Notes: generated by a model from the letters alone, not told the origin. Counted from the stretch's first letter, positions 46,034-54,746 are shown. The stretch is 64,000 nt of DNA from Brevibacterium atlanticum (GCF_011617245.1 NZ_CP050152.1:2222503-2286502); one strand, 5' to 3'. Program-made: numbers and translations.

Positions 46034-47926
46034 TCAGAGTCGGTACACGCGCACGCCTTGGTCGGCATACTCCGGTTGCCCGACTGCTTCGTCGAGGAAC
46101 TGGACGTAGGCGCCCTCTCCTCCGGGCAGCAGCGGAGCGTCGGGGGCGAGGACGATGTAGTCGACTCCGGAGCTGCGCAGCTCGGCGATCGCTGCGGCCG
46201 CCTCGGTGCTCTGCGGGTCCGGGATCGGGTCTCCGTCGAACACCGAGGCGTGGAGCAGCTCGTCGAGGCTGTCCTCGGGGGCCGTGTAAGTCACGGCCGA
46301 GTCGGGGGATGAGCCGATGAAGTAGCCGCCGGTCTCCTTGTAGCGGAATCCGCTCACGGCCTGCCACACCATCGCCTCATCGGCGTGGGGCTCGGCCCAG
46401 GCCAGGGGGCGGGGGAAGGTCTTGACGACGGCTCCGGAGGGGACCACCTCGGCGATGGACTCGGTGTAGAAGTCGGGGACGGTGACGTCGCGGGCGATCT
46501 GCGGGCCGGGGACGACGCAGACGGCGGCGAGGGCGAGCAGTCCGATGAGGATGCGGGCTCTGACGCGCTTCCGGTTCCTCAGTGCCCACTCACATCCGAC
46601 GCCGAGGATGGCGAAGAGCGCGATCGTCGAGTGGAGAACGAGACGCATGGGCAGAATATTGTTGAGCACGGGGACGGATTCGACAAGGGAGAACGGACCG
46701 GACTCGAGGAAGACGCGCCCACCCAGCAGGATCGGCGAGCCGAGCGCGAGGACGAACACGAGGATGCCCGTCGCCGCGGCGATGCGCAGAACCCGGCGAT
46801 AGCGCGAACGGCGGGACAGGCCGATGAGGATGACGAGCGCGGCCAGCAGAGCGGGCACCCCGACATAGGCTCCGAGCTCGGCGGGGTCGATGTCCATGAT
46901 GCGCGACAGCGGGGACACTCCGGTGCTCAGCCACGCAGGGGCGGCCGGCAGGATCGGATCGAGGAGGTCGGTGTTCCACACCCCGTGCGGTCGGATCGCA
47001 CCGTCGGGGGCGTTCGGTCCGGCCATGGTGATCAGCAGCGGCAGGGCACAGGCTGCGGCGATGAGGCCGGCGATCACCGATCCGAGGCCGAGGGCGGCCC
47101 AGGATCGCGCGGTGAGGGCATGACGGGCGAAGAGCGCGAGGACGACGAGGAAGCTCAGGGCGGCGAGGAATGTCCCGGCGAGCACCTCGGTGGAGACGTA
47201 GAACTGGAACCCGAGCACGAGCCCGAAGACGATGCCGATGCGCCGGACCCGCTGGCTGCGGATAGTGGAATGGCCCCGAGGACGTCTGTGAGCGGATGCA
47301 GGGGCGGAATCGGCCTCTGGGTTGGTATCGGTCCCAGGGAGACGATCGGCGCTGCGGGTGCCACCAGACCTCGCTTCACGCGATCGGCCGAGTCCGAGCA
47401 GCGCGAGGATCGCCCAGGCGGTCAGTGGCGGGGTCACGGCGAAGGCGAGGTTCGGGTGTCCGCCGAGTTGCGCGATGACGTAGCTGGAGAAGCCGACCCC
47501 GCCGGCGGCGAGGAACGCAGGCAGCCGATCGAGGAATCTGCGGTAGAGCACTGCGGTGGCGAGGCTGACGAGGACCGGTGTGGCCAGTACGAGCAGGTTG
47601 TAGCTGATGATCGGCCCGGCCACCCAGGTGAGCGGGGCCAGGAGGAGCGCGATGCCGGCCAGCGAGGTGTTCCAAGCACCGTTGACGCCCCCGCCGAGAG
47701 TGTTCATCGCATCCGTGTACAGCAGGCCGCCGGCGTGGCCGGACCCGAACCCGAGGAGATCGGCGAGCACCTGTGCTCCGTGGCCGAGCCACCAGATGAA
47801 CAGGGACGTGTCGTCGTTGTCGGCGACGACCGAACCCGACGGGTCGGCCGCGACGGTGCCGAAGATCGTCAGGCTGCCCAGCGACAGCAGCAGCGTGTAC
47901 CACAGCCAGGGGCGAGCACGCTGCAT
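46034..47926 (-). CDS. Large multispanning membrane protein, GT-C glycosyltransferase-like
   Basis: Not firmly recognised. About 630 residues with roughly 11-12 hydrophobic helices, and a C-terminal soluble domain of about 130 residues ending VGQPEYADQGVRVYRL. The first outer loop contains VVADNDDTSLFIWWLGHG, an acidic pair of the sort that marks GT-C enzymes using lipid-linked sugars. An internal Pro/Ser/Arg-rich loop lies near residue 180 (RSREARSGGTRSADRLPG). The start is uncertain: ATG 47926 begins just before the first helix. GTG 47953 would overlap the rpsA terminator edge, and longer starts run through it. Cell-envelope glycan synthesis is inference. Confidence 0.6.
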   Translation of the reverse strand: MQRARPWLWYTLLLSLGSLTIFGTVAADPSGSVVADNDDTSLFIWWLGHGAQVLADLLGFGSGHAGGLLYTDAMNTLGGGVNGAWNTSLAGIALLLAPLTWVAGPIISYNLLVLATPVLVSLATAVLYRRFLDRLPAFLAAGGVGFSSYVIAQLGGHPNLAFAVTPPLTAWAILALLGLGRSREARSGGTRSADRLPGTDTNPEADSAPASAHRRPRGHSTIRSQRVRRIGIVFGLVLGFQFYVSTEVLAGTFLAALSFLVVLALFARHALTARSWAALGLGSVIAGLIAAACALPLLITMAGPNAPDGAIRPHGVWNTDLLDPILPAAPAWLSTGVSPLSRIMDIDPAELGAYVGVPALLAALVILIGLSRRSRYRRVLRIAAATGILVFVLALGSPILLGGRVFLESGPFSLVESVPVLNNILPMRLVLHSTIALFAILGVGCEWALRNRKRVRARILIGLLALAAVCVVPGPQIARDVTVPDFYTESIAEVVPSGAVVKTFPRPLAWAEPHADEAMVWQAVSGFRYKETGGYFIGSSPDSAVTYTAPEDSLDELLHASVFDGDPIPDPQSTEAAAAIAELRSSGVDYIVLAPDAPLLPGGEGAYVQFLDEAVGQPEYADQGVRVYRL

Positions 47927-47954
47927 GCGTGTGAGGGTCGTGGGGGCATACACA

Positions 47955-47986
47955 AAGGGCTCCCGATCTTTCGACCGGGAGCCCTT
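47955..47986 (-). terminator. Terminator of rpsA
   Basis: An 11-bp perfect stem (AAGGGCTCCCG and its complement) with a 10-base loop, 14 bases after the rpsA stop, followed on the minus strand by TTTGTGT. The stem is GC-rich and well placed. Confidence 0.85.
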
Positions 47987-47999
47987 CGGGTAGCTGCTG

Positions 48000-49484
48000 T
48001 CAGCTGCCTGCAAGCTTCTCACGCAGAGCAGCGAGAGCTTCGTCGCTGGCCAGGGTGCCCTCGTCGTTCGTCTCTTCCGAGGAGAACGATCCGGTGGCAG
48101 GAGCGGCGTCGGCAGAGCCGACGGCATCCGCGGCGGAGGCCTCGGCGTCCGCAGCGATGGCCTTGGCGACCTGCTTCTTGTGCTCTTCCCAGCGTTCCTG
48201 AGCGGCGGCGTACTGCTGCTCCCAGGTCTCGCGCTGAGACTCGTAGCCCTCGACCCATTCGTTGGTCTCGGGGTCGAAGCCCTCGGGGTACTTGTAGTTG
48301 CCGTCCTCGTCGTACTCCTGCGGCATGCCGTAGAGAGCGGGGTCGAGGAACTCTTCGGCCTCGGGATCGACGCCTTCGTTCGCCTGCTTCAGCGACAGCG
48401 AGATCCGGCGACGCTCGAGGTCGATGTCGATGACCTTGACGTAGATGGTCTCGTCGACGGAGACGACCTGCTCAGGCAGATCCACGTGGCGCACGGCCAG
48501 CTCGGAGATGTGGACGAGGCCCTCGATGCCGTCTTCGACGCGCACGAACGCACCGAAGGGAACGAGCTTCGTGACCTTGCCCGGCACGATCTGTCCGATG
48601 ACGTGGGTGCGGGCGAAGTGCTGCCAGGGGTCTTCCTGCGTGGCCTTGAGCGACAGCGAGACGCGCTCGCGGTCCATGTCCACGTCGAGGACCTCGACGG
48701 TGACCTCGTCGCCCACGGTGACGACCTCACCCGGGTGATCGATGTGCTTCCAGGACAGTTCGGAGACGTGGACGAGTCCGTCGACACCACCGAGGTCGAC
48801 GAAGGCACCGAAGTTGACGATCGAGGAGACAACGCCGGGACGGACCTGGCCCTTCTGCAGGGTCTGCAGGAAGTCGTGGCGGACGGCCGACTGTGTCTGC
48901 TCGAGCCAGGCACGGCGGGAGAGGACCACGTTGTTGCGGTTCTTGTCGAGCTCGATGATCTTGGCCTCGACCTGCTGGCCGATGTAGGGGGCGAGGTCGC
49001 GGACGCGACGCATCTCGACCAGGGATGCGGGCAGGAAGCCGCGCAGTCCGATGTCGACGATCAGGCCGCCCTTGACGACCTCGATGACGGTGCCGGTGAC
49101 GACGCCGTCGTCTTCCTTGATCTTCTCGATGTCGCCCCAGGCGCGCTCATACTGAGCACGCTTCTTGGAGAGCATGAGACGACCCTCTTTGTCTTCCTTC
49201 TGAAGAACGAGGGCTTCGATCTCGTCCCCGACCTCGACGACTTCGCCGGGATCGACATCGTGCTTGATGGAAAGCTCGCGTGCGAGGATGACGCCTTCCG
49301 TCTTGTACCCGATGTCAACGAGTACTTCGTCGCGGTCGACCTTGACGACTTCGCCTTCGACGATGTCGCCATCGTTGAAGTACTTGATCGTCTCGTCGAC
49401 GGCGGCGAGAAAGTCCTCAGCGGTTCCGATGTCATTGACAGCGACCTGCTTCGGCTGCACCGATTCCGGCGTGGTGGTGGTCAT
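48000..49484 (-). CDS. rpsA: 30S ribosomal protein S1
   Basis: Binds mRNA on the 30S subunit. The 494-residue protein has four S1 domains: about residues 40-105 (GDIVEGEVVKVDRDEVLVDI), 125-190 (GVVTGTVIEVVKGGLIVDI), 205-275 (GQVRPGVVSSIVNFGAFVDL) and 290-360 (GQIVPGKVTKLVPFGAFVRV). An Ala/Glu-rich tail follows, with YESQRETWEQQYAAAQERW. Actinobacterial S1 proteins share this four-domain plan. ATG 49484 lies far (13 bases) from the only GGAG. The polA-rpsA-coaE order matches mycobacteria. Confidence 0.96.
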   Translation of the reverse strand: MTTTTPESVQPKQVAVNDIGTAEDFLAAVDETIKYFNDGDIVEGEVVKVDRDEVLVDIGYKTEGVILARELSIKHDVDPGEVVEVGDEIEALVLQKEDKEGRLMLSKKRAQYERAWGDIEKIKEDDGVVTGTVIEVVKGGLIVDIGLRGFLPASLVEMRRVRDLAPYIGQQVEAKIIELDKNRNNVVLSRRAWLEQTQSAVRHDFLQTLQKGQVRPGVVSSIVNFGAFVDLGGVDGLVHVSELSWKHIDHPGEVVTVGDEVTVEVLDVDMDRERVSLSLKATQEDPWQHFARTHVIGQIVPGKVTKLVPFGAFVRVEDGIEGLVHISELAVRHVDLPEQVVSVDETIYVKVIDIDLERRRISLSLKQANEGVDPEAEEFLDPALYGMPQEYDEDGNYKYPEGFDPETNEWVEGYESQRETWEQQYAAAQERWEEHKKQVAKAIAADAEASAADAVGSADAAPATGSFSSEETNDEGTLASDEALAALREKLAGS

Positions 49485-49687
49485 ATAGGTAGGGACTCCG
49501 ATGGAATATTGGTCCAGATCCGATACTCTGTCGGCAGGTCGTTGATGTTGCCAGCAGAATCGAATCCGGTCTCGATTGCGAATTTGGACTTGCATGCACA
49601 GGCGCATACGGTTGTCAATACTAGCACCATCCTGGGCGTGAATGCACGCCGAGGATTCGAATTATCAGCACCTGTGGCCACGGAGGA

Positions 49688-50530
49688 ATGATGAGCGAGG
49701 GAACTGAGGGAGCCGAGGTCATCAGCGGTGGCTATCTCCCGATCGATGAAGAGGCCTCTGTCCGGGCCAATCGCAGCTATTGGGACAACTCTGCAGAGGA
49801 GTATCTGGCCGAACACGGCACCTTCCTCGGCGCTTCGGATTTCATCTGGTGTCCGGAGGGAATTCACGAATCGGACGTCCACCTCCTCGGCGATGTCGCG
49901 CGCAAGCAGGTCCTCGAAGTCGGCTGCGGTGCGGGGCAGTGCTCCCGTTGGCTGGCCGAACAGGGCGGCATCGCCACCGGCGTCGATGTCTCTGCCGGAA
50001 TGCTCGAACAGGCCTCGCGGCTGCAGCGTGAGCACCCACTGAGCGACCAGGCCACTCCCCCGACGTTCCTCCTGGCCGATGCCCGCCAGCTGCCTTTCGC
50101 CTCGAACAGCTTCGACATCGCGTTCTCCTCCTACGGCGCGCTGCCCTTCGTCAAAGACGCCGAGGTCGTCTTCGCCGAGGTGGCCCGCGTCATCCGCCCC
50201 GGCGGCCAGTGGGTGTTCTCGACCACGCACCCGATGCGCTGGATGTTCCCCGACGTCCCCGGCGAAGCGGGACTGACGGTCGAGTACTCGTACTTCGACC
50301 GCACTCCCTACGTCGAGCTGTCCTCTGCCGGTCAGCCCGTCTACGCCGAGCATCACCGGACGATGAGCGACTGGGTGCGCCAGCTCGTCGCCGCCGGCTT
50401 CACCATCGACTCGGTGACCGAACCCGAGTGGCCCGAGTCGAACCAGACCGCCTGGGGCGGATGGTCGCCGCTGCGTGGGGCTCTCATGCCGGGCACCGTG
50501 ATCTTCTCGACGACGCTGGCGAAGGACTGA
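49688..50530 (+). CDS. Class I SAM-dependent methyltransferase
   Basis: A 280-residue Rossmann-fold methyltransferase. VLEVGCGAGQCSRWLAEQG near residue 75 is motif I, and VDVSAGMLEQASRLQ is the acidic strand. PFASNSFDIAFSSYGALPFV near 140 matches motif II. WAGWSPLRG-like C-terminal residues give no substrate clue. ATG 49688 is listed; ATG 49691, one codon later, has a better distance to GGAGG. It is divergent from rpsA across about 200 bases. The target molecule is unknown. Confidence 0.85.
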   Translation: MMSEGTEGAEVISGGYLPIDEEASVRANRSYWDNSAEEYLAEHGTFLGASDFIWCPEGIHESDVHLLGDVARKQVLEVGCGAGQCSRWLAEQGGIATGVDVSAGMLEQASRLQREHPLSDQATPPTFLLADARQLPFASNSFDIAFSSYGALPFVKDAEVVFAEVARVIRPGGQWVFSTTHPMRWMFPDVPGEAGLTVEYSYFDRTPYVELSSAGQPVYAEHHRTMSDWVRQLVAAGFTIDSVTEPEWPESNQTAWGGWSPLRGALMPGTVIFSTTLAKD

Positions 50531-50571
50531 ATCGGCCGCTCGCACGTCGACTCACGCGAAGCGATTTCGAG

Positions 50572-50611
50572 TAACGCCGAACGCGCTCGGCTAACGCAGT
50601 ACGCGCTCAGG
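50572..50611. repeat. Two tandem 20-base units
   Basis: TAACGCCGAACGCGCTCGGC at 50572-50591 is followed directly by TAACGCAGTACGCGCTCAGG at 50592-50611. The units match at 15 or more positions. They stand between the methyltransferase stop and the large palindrome. Confidence 0.7.
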
Positions 50612-50671
50612 TCACGCGAAACTCGAAAAAGTCGTCACTGGCGACGACTTTTTCGAGTTTCGCGTGACCTG
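50608..50671. terminator. Very long perfect hairpin between methyltransferase and polA
   Basis: Arms of 29 bases (50608-50636 and 50643-50671) match perfectly around a 6-base loop. An A5 run in one arm and a T5 run in the other lie inside the stem. It sits between convergent genes and could terminate both. It is much longer than the other terminators here and resembles a palindromic repeat element. Confidence 0.75.
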
Positions 50672-50685
50672 AAGCGCGACGACCT

Positions 50686-50798
50686 CGTTCAAGGCGCAGC
50701 GCAGCTTTCGACTGCGCGAACGCCGCACCCCTGTCGTTCAAGGCGGAGCGCAGTTGTCGAACGGTCGACGGATCGCCAGAAGCGCTGCGCCTTGAACG
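50686..50798. repeat. Three copies of an 18-20 base repeat in mixed orientation
   Basis: CGTTCAAGGCGCAGCGCAGC at 50686-50705 recurs as CGTTCAAGGCGGAGCGCAGT at 50735-50754. It recurs again inverted at 50781-50798 (AGCGCTGCGCCTTGAACG). Copies one and three can pair to enclose copy two. Confidence 0.75.
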
Positions 50799-50818
50799 AG
50801 CACGGGAGCAGAATCGCC

Positions 50819-53485
50819 TCAGTGGGCGGCCTCGTGCCAGGAGCGGCCGGTGCCGACGTTGACGTCGAGGGGCACATCGAGTTCATAAGCCGAACCCATC
50901 TCCTCCGTGACGATCGCGGTCACCTCATCGAGCTCGTCCGGTCGCACATCGACGATGATCTCGTCGTGGACCTGCAGCAGCATCGGCGACTCCAGGTCCT
51001 CGAGTCGACCGGTCACCTTGAGCATCGCGAGCTTCATGATGTCGGCGGCCGACCCCTGGATCGGGGCGTTGAGGGCGGCACGTTCGGCCATGTCACGCAG
51101 CTGCCGCCGGTCGCTGTGCAGAGCAGGCAGGTAGCGTCTGCGGCCCATGATGGTCTCCGTGTAGCCCTTCGCCCGGGCCTGTTCGACGATCTCATCGAGA
51201 TAGTCCTTGACTGCGCCGAACCGTTCGAAGTACTGCTCCATGAGTGCCTTGGCTTCGTCGACACCGATCGCCAGCTGGCGGGAGAGGCCGTAGGCGGAGA
51301 GACCGTAGACGAGACCGTAGGACATCGCCTTGACCTTCGACCGCATATCGGAGTCGACCTCGTCGATGCCGACGCCGAAGACCTTCGAACCCACATAGGA
51401 GTGCAGGTCCTCGCCGTCCTTGAACGCCTGGATGAGCGCGGCATCCCCGGACAGGTGGGCCATGATGCGCATCTCGATCTGCGAGTAGTCCGCCGTGAGC
51501 AGACAACTGCCCTTCACCTCGGGGTCGGCGATGAAGATCTCGCGGATGCGACGTCCGGATTCGGTGCGCACAGGGATGTTCTGCAGATTCGGGTCGAGTG
51601 AGGACAGGCGCCCGGTCGCGGCCACGGTCTGCTGATAGGTGGTGTGGATGCGGCCGTCATCGGCGACGGTCTTGAGCAGTCCGACGACGGTCTGCTTGAG
51701 CTTCGTCGAGTCCCGGTAGGCCAGCAGATGCTGGAGGAACGGGTGTTCGGTCTTGACGAAGAGCTCGGCCAGGGCATCGGCGTCGGTCGTGTAACCGGTC
51801 TTCGTGCGCTTCGTCTTCGGCATGTCGAGTTCGTCGAAGAGCACGGTCTGCAGCTGCTTGGGCGACCCGAGGTTGACCTCGTGCCCGATCGCGTCGTAGG
51901 CCTCCTGTGCGCTGGCTTCGGCCTGTTTGGTGAATTCCTCGATGAGGTCGGACAGACCGGACTCGTCGACGGCGATGCCGTGCAGCTCCATCATCGCAAG
52001 CACGGGTACGAGCGGCAGTTCGATGGAGCGGTAGACCTCGGTCATGTTCGCATCGTCGACGGCCTTCGCGAGCACCTCGTGGACCTCGAGCAGGGCGGCG
52101 GCGCGCTGTCCGTGCGTGGTCGCCGTCGCGTCCGAATCGAGGTCGAGCGCGAGTTGGCCCGAATCGGCTTCGGGTTCGCTCAGGTCGATCCCGGCCCGGT
52201 CGGCGGCGATCTGGCCGAGATCGTACGATCGGGCGTCGGGAACGAGGAGGTACGCCGCCAGGGCCGTGTCGCCGCCGATGTCGCGCACTTTCAGGCCGAT
52301 CGAATCCCAGGCTTTGAGCTGCAGCTTAGCGCTGTGGAGGATGAGCGATCGCTTCGCGAATGCGGAACCGAGCGCGGTGATCGCCGAGGCGGCCGCCTCG
52401 GCGAGGTCGACGACCCACGCCTGGCCGGGTTCTGCGGAGACGGCGACCACTCGCGCCTCACCGCGGCCGAGTTCGAACCGGGCATCCGAATCGACCGCGA
52501 GCACATCGTGTGCGGAGATCTTCTCGAGCAGACCGTCGACGTCGACGGTCTCGATCCGGGTCTCGCGAGCCGGCGCCGCCTCACCCTCGGACTCGGCGGC
52601 ATCGGGGAAGATCGCGGCCAGCCGTCTGCCCAGCGCCTGGAATTCGAGCTGGTCGAACAGGCTCGACAGCTCCGTCGGATCGCCCTCGCCCCACGCGAGG
52701 TCGTCGAAGGACAGCCCCAGGTCGACGTCGTCGAGGAGACGGTTGAGTCGATAGTTCCGCTCCACCTCGGCGATGTGGTCGCGCAGCTTCTCCCCCACCT
52801 TGCCGCCGATCTCCTCGGCGTGCTCGAGCACACCGGGCAGGTCACCGTGAGCGCTGAGCCATTTCGCGGCGGTCTTGTCGCCGACCCCGGGGACGCCGGG
52901 CAGGTTGTCGGCCTTCTCGCCGACGAGCGCGGCCAGTCCGCGGTAGTTCGCTGGGGTGACGCCGTACTTCTCCTCGATCGCCTCCGGTGTCATCCGGTTG
53001 AGGTCGCTGACCCCGCGCTTGGGATAGAGGATCGTCACGGTGTCCGAGGCGAGCTGGAAGGAGTCCTTGTCCCCGGTCATCACCTCGACCACAGCACCCG
53101 CCTCGGTGCCCATCCGGGACATCGTGGCCAGGGCGTCGTCGGCTTCGAAGCCCTCCTTCGTCACGACTCGGATGCCCATCGCGTTGACGATGTCCTTGAT
53201 GAGGTCGATCTGCGGATGGAACTCCGGCGGAGTCTTCGCTCGACCCGCCTTGTATTCGGCGTACTCCTCGAGACGGAACGTCTGCCGTCCGAGGTCGAAG
53301 GCCACAGCCACATGGCTCGGCTCCTCGTCGCGGAGGACGTTGATGAGCATGGAGATGAAGCCGTAGATGGCATTCGTCGTCTGCCCGGTGCTGGTCGAGA
53401 AGTTCTCGACCGGCAGGGCGTGGAACGCCCGGTAGGCCAGGGAGTGTCCGTCGATGAGCAGGAGGGATTCGTTTGAGTGACTCAC
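50819..53485 (-). CDS. polA: DNA polymerase I
   Basis: Repair and Okazaki-fragment polymerase, 888 residues. The N-terminal 5' nuclease domain starts at LLLIDGHSLAYRAFHALP. The middle domain lacks the 3'-5' exonuclease catalytic acids: VDSDARF stands where E. coli has an Asp-x-Glu, and the later Asp motifs are missing. Proofreading is therefore probably absent, as in mycobacteria. Polymerase motifs are intact: DYSQIEMRIMAHLSGD, KAMSYGLVYGLSAYGLS and LLQVHDEIIVD. I chose GTG 53485 rather than the frame's upstream Met because of a TAGGCT -10 seven bases before it; no ribosome site is needed. Confidence 0.96.
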   Translation of the reverse strand: MSHSNESLLLIDGHSLAYRAFHALPVENFSTSTGQTTNAIYGFISMLINVLRDEEPSHVAVAFDLGRQTFRLEEYAEYKAGRAKTPPEFHPQIDLIKDIVNAMGIRVVTKEGFEADDALATMSRMGTEAGAVVEVMTGDKDSFQLASDTVTILYPKRGVSDLNRMTPEAIEEKYGVTPANYRGLAALVGEKADNLPGVPGVGDKTAAKWLSAHGDLPGVLEHAEEIGGKVGEKLRDHIAEVERNYRLNRLLDDVDLGLSFDDLAWGEGDPTELSSLFDQLEFQALGRRLAAIFPDAAESEGEAAPARETRIETVDVDGLLEKISAHDVLAVDSDARFELGRGEARVVAVSAEPGQAWVVDLAEAAASAITALGSAFAKRSLILHSAKLQLKAWDSIGLKVRDIGGDTALAAYLLVPDARSYDLGQIAADRAGIDLSEPEADSGQLALDLDSDATATTHGQRAAALLEVHEVLAKAVDDANMTEVYRSIELPLVPVLAMMELHGIAVDESGLSDLIEEFTKQAEASAQEAYDAIGHEVNLGSPKQLQTVLFDELDMPKTKRTKTGYTTDADALAELFVKTEHPFLQHLLAYRDSTKLKQTVVGLLKTVADDGRIHTTYQQTVAATGRLSSLDPNLQNIPVRTESGRRIREIFIADPEVKGSCLLTADYSQIEMRIMAHLSGDAALIQAFKDGEDLHSYVGSKVFGVGIDEVDSDMRSKVKAMSYGLVYGLSAYGLSRQLAIGVDEAKALMEQYFERFGAVKDYLDEIVEQARAKGYTETIMGRRRYLPALHSDRRQLRDMAERAALNAPIQGSAADIMKLAMLKVTGRLEDLESPMLLQVHDEIIVDVRPDELDEVTAIVTEEMGSAYELDVPLDVNVGTGRSWHEAAH

Positions 53486-53491
53486 ATGGCA

Positions 53492-53498
53492 TAGCCTA
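53492..53498. promoter_or_regulatory. Symmetric -10 region shared by polA (leaderless) and the divergent thioesterase gene
   Basis: ATAGCCTAT contains TAGCCT on the plus strand (53492-53497) and TAGGCT on the minus strand (53498-53493). The minus hexamer is followed by seven bases and the polA GTG. The plus hexamer would start a leader of about 23 bases holding the thioesterase ribosome site. Both fit the TAnnnT form. Confidence 0.6.
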
Positions 53499-53526
53499 TC
53501 GTTCGAAGCTGACTTGAAGGAGTGCG

Positions 53527-53985
53527 ATGTTCCGACCACAGGTATCACTGACCGCCGATGCGACAGAGGAGCAGTGCGCTACGCTGCTGACCCAGCTCAA
53601 CGGGCCCGGGGCTCGCGGGGCGCTGGCCGAGCGCATGGGCATCGAGTTCGTCTCACTGACACCTGACCAGGTCGCAGGCTCCGTCGCCGTCGAGGGCAAC
53701 ACGCAGCCTATGGGGCTCTTCCACGGAGGTGGTCACGTGGTGCTCGCGGAATCGCTGGCGTCGATGCACTCGTTCCTCATCTCCGGCGGGAAGAACGTCG
53801 TCGGCGTCGATCTCAACGCCACCCACCTGCGGGCGGCCAGGGAGGGCACCGTCACCGGGACCGCCTCGGTGCTCCATCAGGGACGCACGATCGTCAGCCA
53901 TGAGGTGAGGATGACCGACGAGGCGGGGCGGCTGCTCTCGCTCGTGCGGATCACGAACATGATCCTCAAGACCGAACCGAAATGA
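53527..53985 (+). CDS. PaaI-type hotdog-fold thioesterase
   Basis: A 152-residue acyl-CoA thioesterase of the 4HBT/PaaI group. MGLFHGGGHVVLAESLASMHS near residues 62-82 is the hotdog helix with the conserved His-Gly-Gly and the acidic residue one turn later. VGVDLNATHLRAAREGTVTG near 98 is the following strand pair. ATG 53527 has GAAGGAG four bases upstream. It is divergent from polA and ends at a strong terminator. The acyl substrate is not evident; phenylacetyl- or hydroxybenzoyl-type CoA esters are handled by relatives. Confidence 0.88.
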   Translation: MFRPQVSLTADATEEQCATLLTQLNGPGARGALAERMGIEFVSLTPDQVAGSVAVEGNTQPMGLFHGGGHVVLAESLASMHSFLISGGKNVVGVDLNATHLRAAREGTVTGTASVLHQGRTIVSHEVRMTDEAGRLLSLVRITNMILKTEPK

Positions 53986-54033
53986 GTCGATGATCGACAG
54001 CGCCGAGGTGGTGCCGACCATTCCCGGGGTGTG

Positions 54034-54074
54034 AGAGAGGCCGACGAATCCGGATCGGATTCGTCGGCCTCTCT
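54034..54074. terminator. Bidirectional terminator between thioesterase gene and pdtaR
   Basis: A 19-bp perfect stem (54034-54052 and 54056-54074) with a 3-base loop between convergent genes, flanked by alternating AG/CT. Confidence 0.9.
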
Positions 54075-54113
54075 GTGCGGACAGTGGTTCGGGTGCACTC
54101 CACCCGGGAGGTT

Positions 54114-54734
54114 CTACTTCTTCGTGCCGATCTGCTTGAGCACGGTCTCGGCGACCTCGCGCATCGTCAGGCGGCGGTCCATCGACGTCTTCTGGATCCA
54201 GCGGAAGGCCTCGGGCTCGCTCAGACCCATCGAGGTCTGCAGCAGGCTCTTGGCGCGCTCGACGAGCTTGCGGGTCTCGAAGCGCTCGGTGAGATCGGAG
54301 ATCTCGGATTCGAGTGAGCTGATCTCCGCGTGACGCGAGAGAGCGATCTCGAGGGCCGGGATGAGGTCGGCCGAGGTGAACGGCTTGACCACATAGGCCA
54401 TGGCACCGGCGTCGCGGGCTCGTTCGACGAGTTCCTTCTGCGAGAACGCGGTGAGCAGGACCACGGGGGCGATGCGGGCGCGGGCGATGCGCTCGGCCGC
54501 GGAGATGCCGTCGAGGATGGGCATCTTGATGTCCATGACGACGAGGTCCGGCCGGAGCTCCTCGGCCAGGCGGATGGCGGATTCGCCGTCCGCAGCCTCG
54601 CCGACGACGTCGTAGCCGACCTCGCGCAGCATTTCTACGATATCGAGACGAATCACTGCCTCGTCTTCGGCCACGACGACGCGGCGGACCGGCACGGATT
54701 CATCTGTCGCTGATTCTTCGCTGTTTGAAAGCAC
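54114..54734 (-). CDS. pdtaR: ANTAR-type response regulator, transcription antiterminator (PdtaR-like)
   Basis: A 206-residue two-domain protein. The receiver domain (residues about 18-130) has the acidic pair in VAEDEAVIRLD, the phosphorylated Asp in VVMDIKMP near residue 67, Thr in LLTAFSQ and Lys in VVKPFT. The ANTAR domain (about 145-205, ending RRLTMREVAETVLKQIG) binds paired RNA hairpins to prevent termination. Its cognate kinase is not in the window, as usual for PdtaR. The GTG start at 54734 lies six bases after a TAGACT hexamer, so the mRNA is probably leaderless. Confidence 0.93.
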   Translation of the reverse strand: MLSNSEESATDESVPVRRVVVAEDEAVIRLDIVEMLREVGYDVVGEAADGESAIRLAEELRPDLVVMDIKMPILDGISAAERIARARIAPVVLLTAFSQKELVERARDAGAMAYVVKPFTSADLIPALEIALSRHAEISSLESEISDLTERFETRKLVERAKSLLQTSMGLSEPEAFRWIQKTSMDRRLTMREVAETVLKQIGTKK

Positions 54735-54740
54735 GTCACC

Positions 54741-54746
54741 AGTCTA
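54741..54746 (-). promoter_or_regulatory. -10 element of a probable leaderless promoter (pdtaR)
   Basis: TAGACT on the minus strand, then six bases (GGTGAC), then the GTG of pdtaR. Confidence 0.7.

Noticed and set aside
47927-48127. Longer start for the membrane protein downstream of rpsA
   Set aside because: The extension runs through the rpsA terminator and into rpsA coding sequence.
50608-50671. CRISPR repeat or attachment site
   Set aside because: There is one palindrome and a few short repeats of uneven spacing, no spacer regularity, no cas genes and no integrase.
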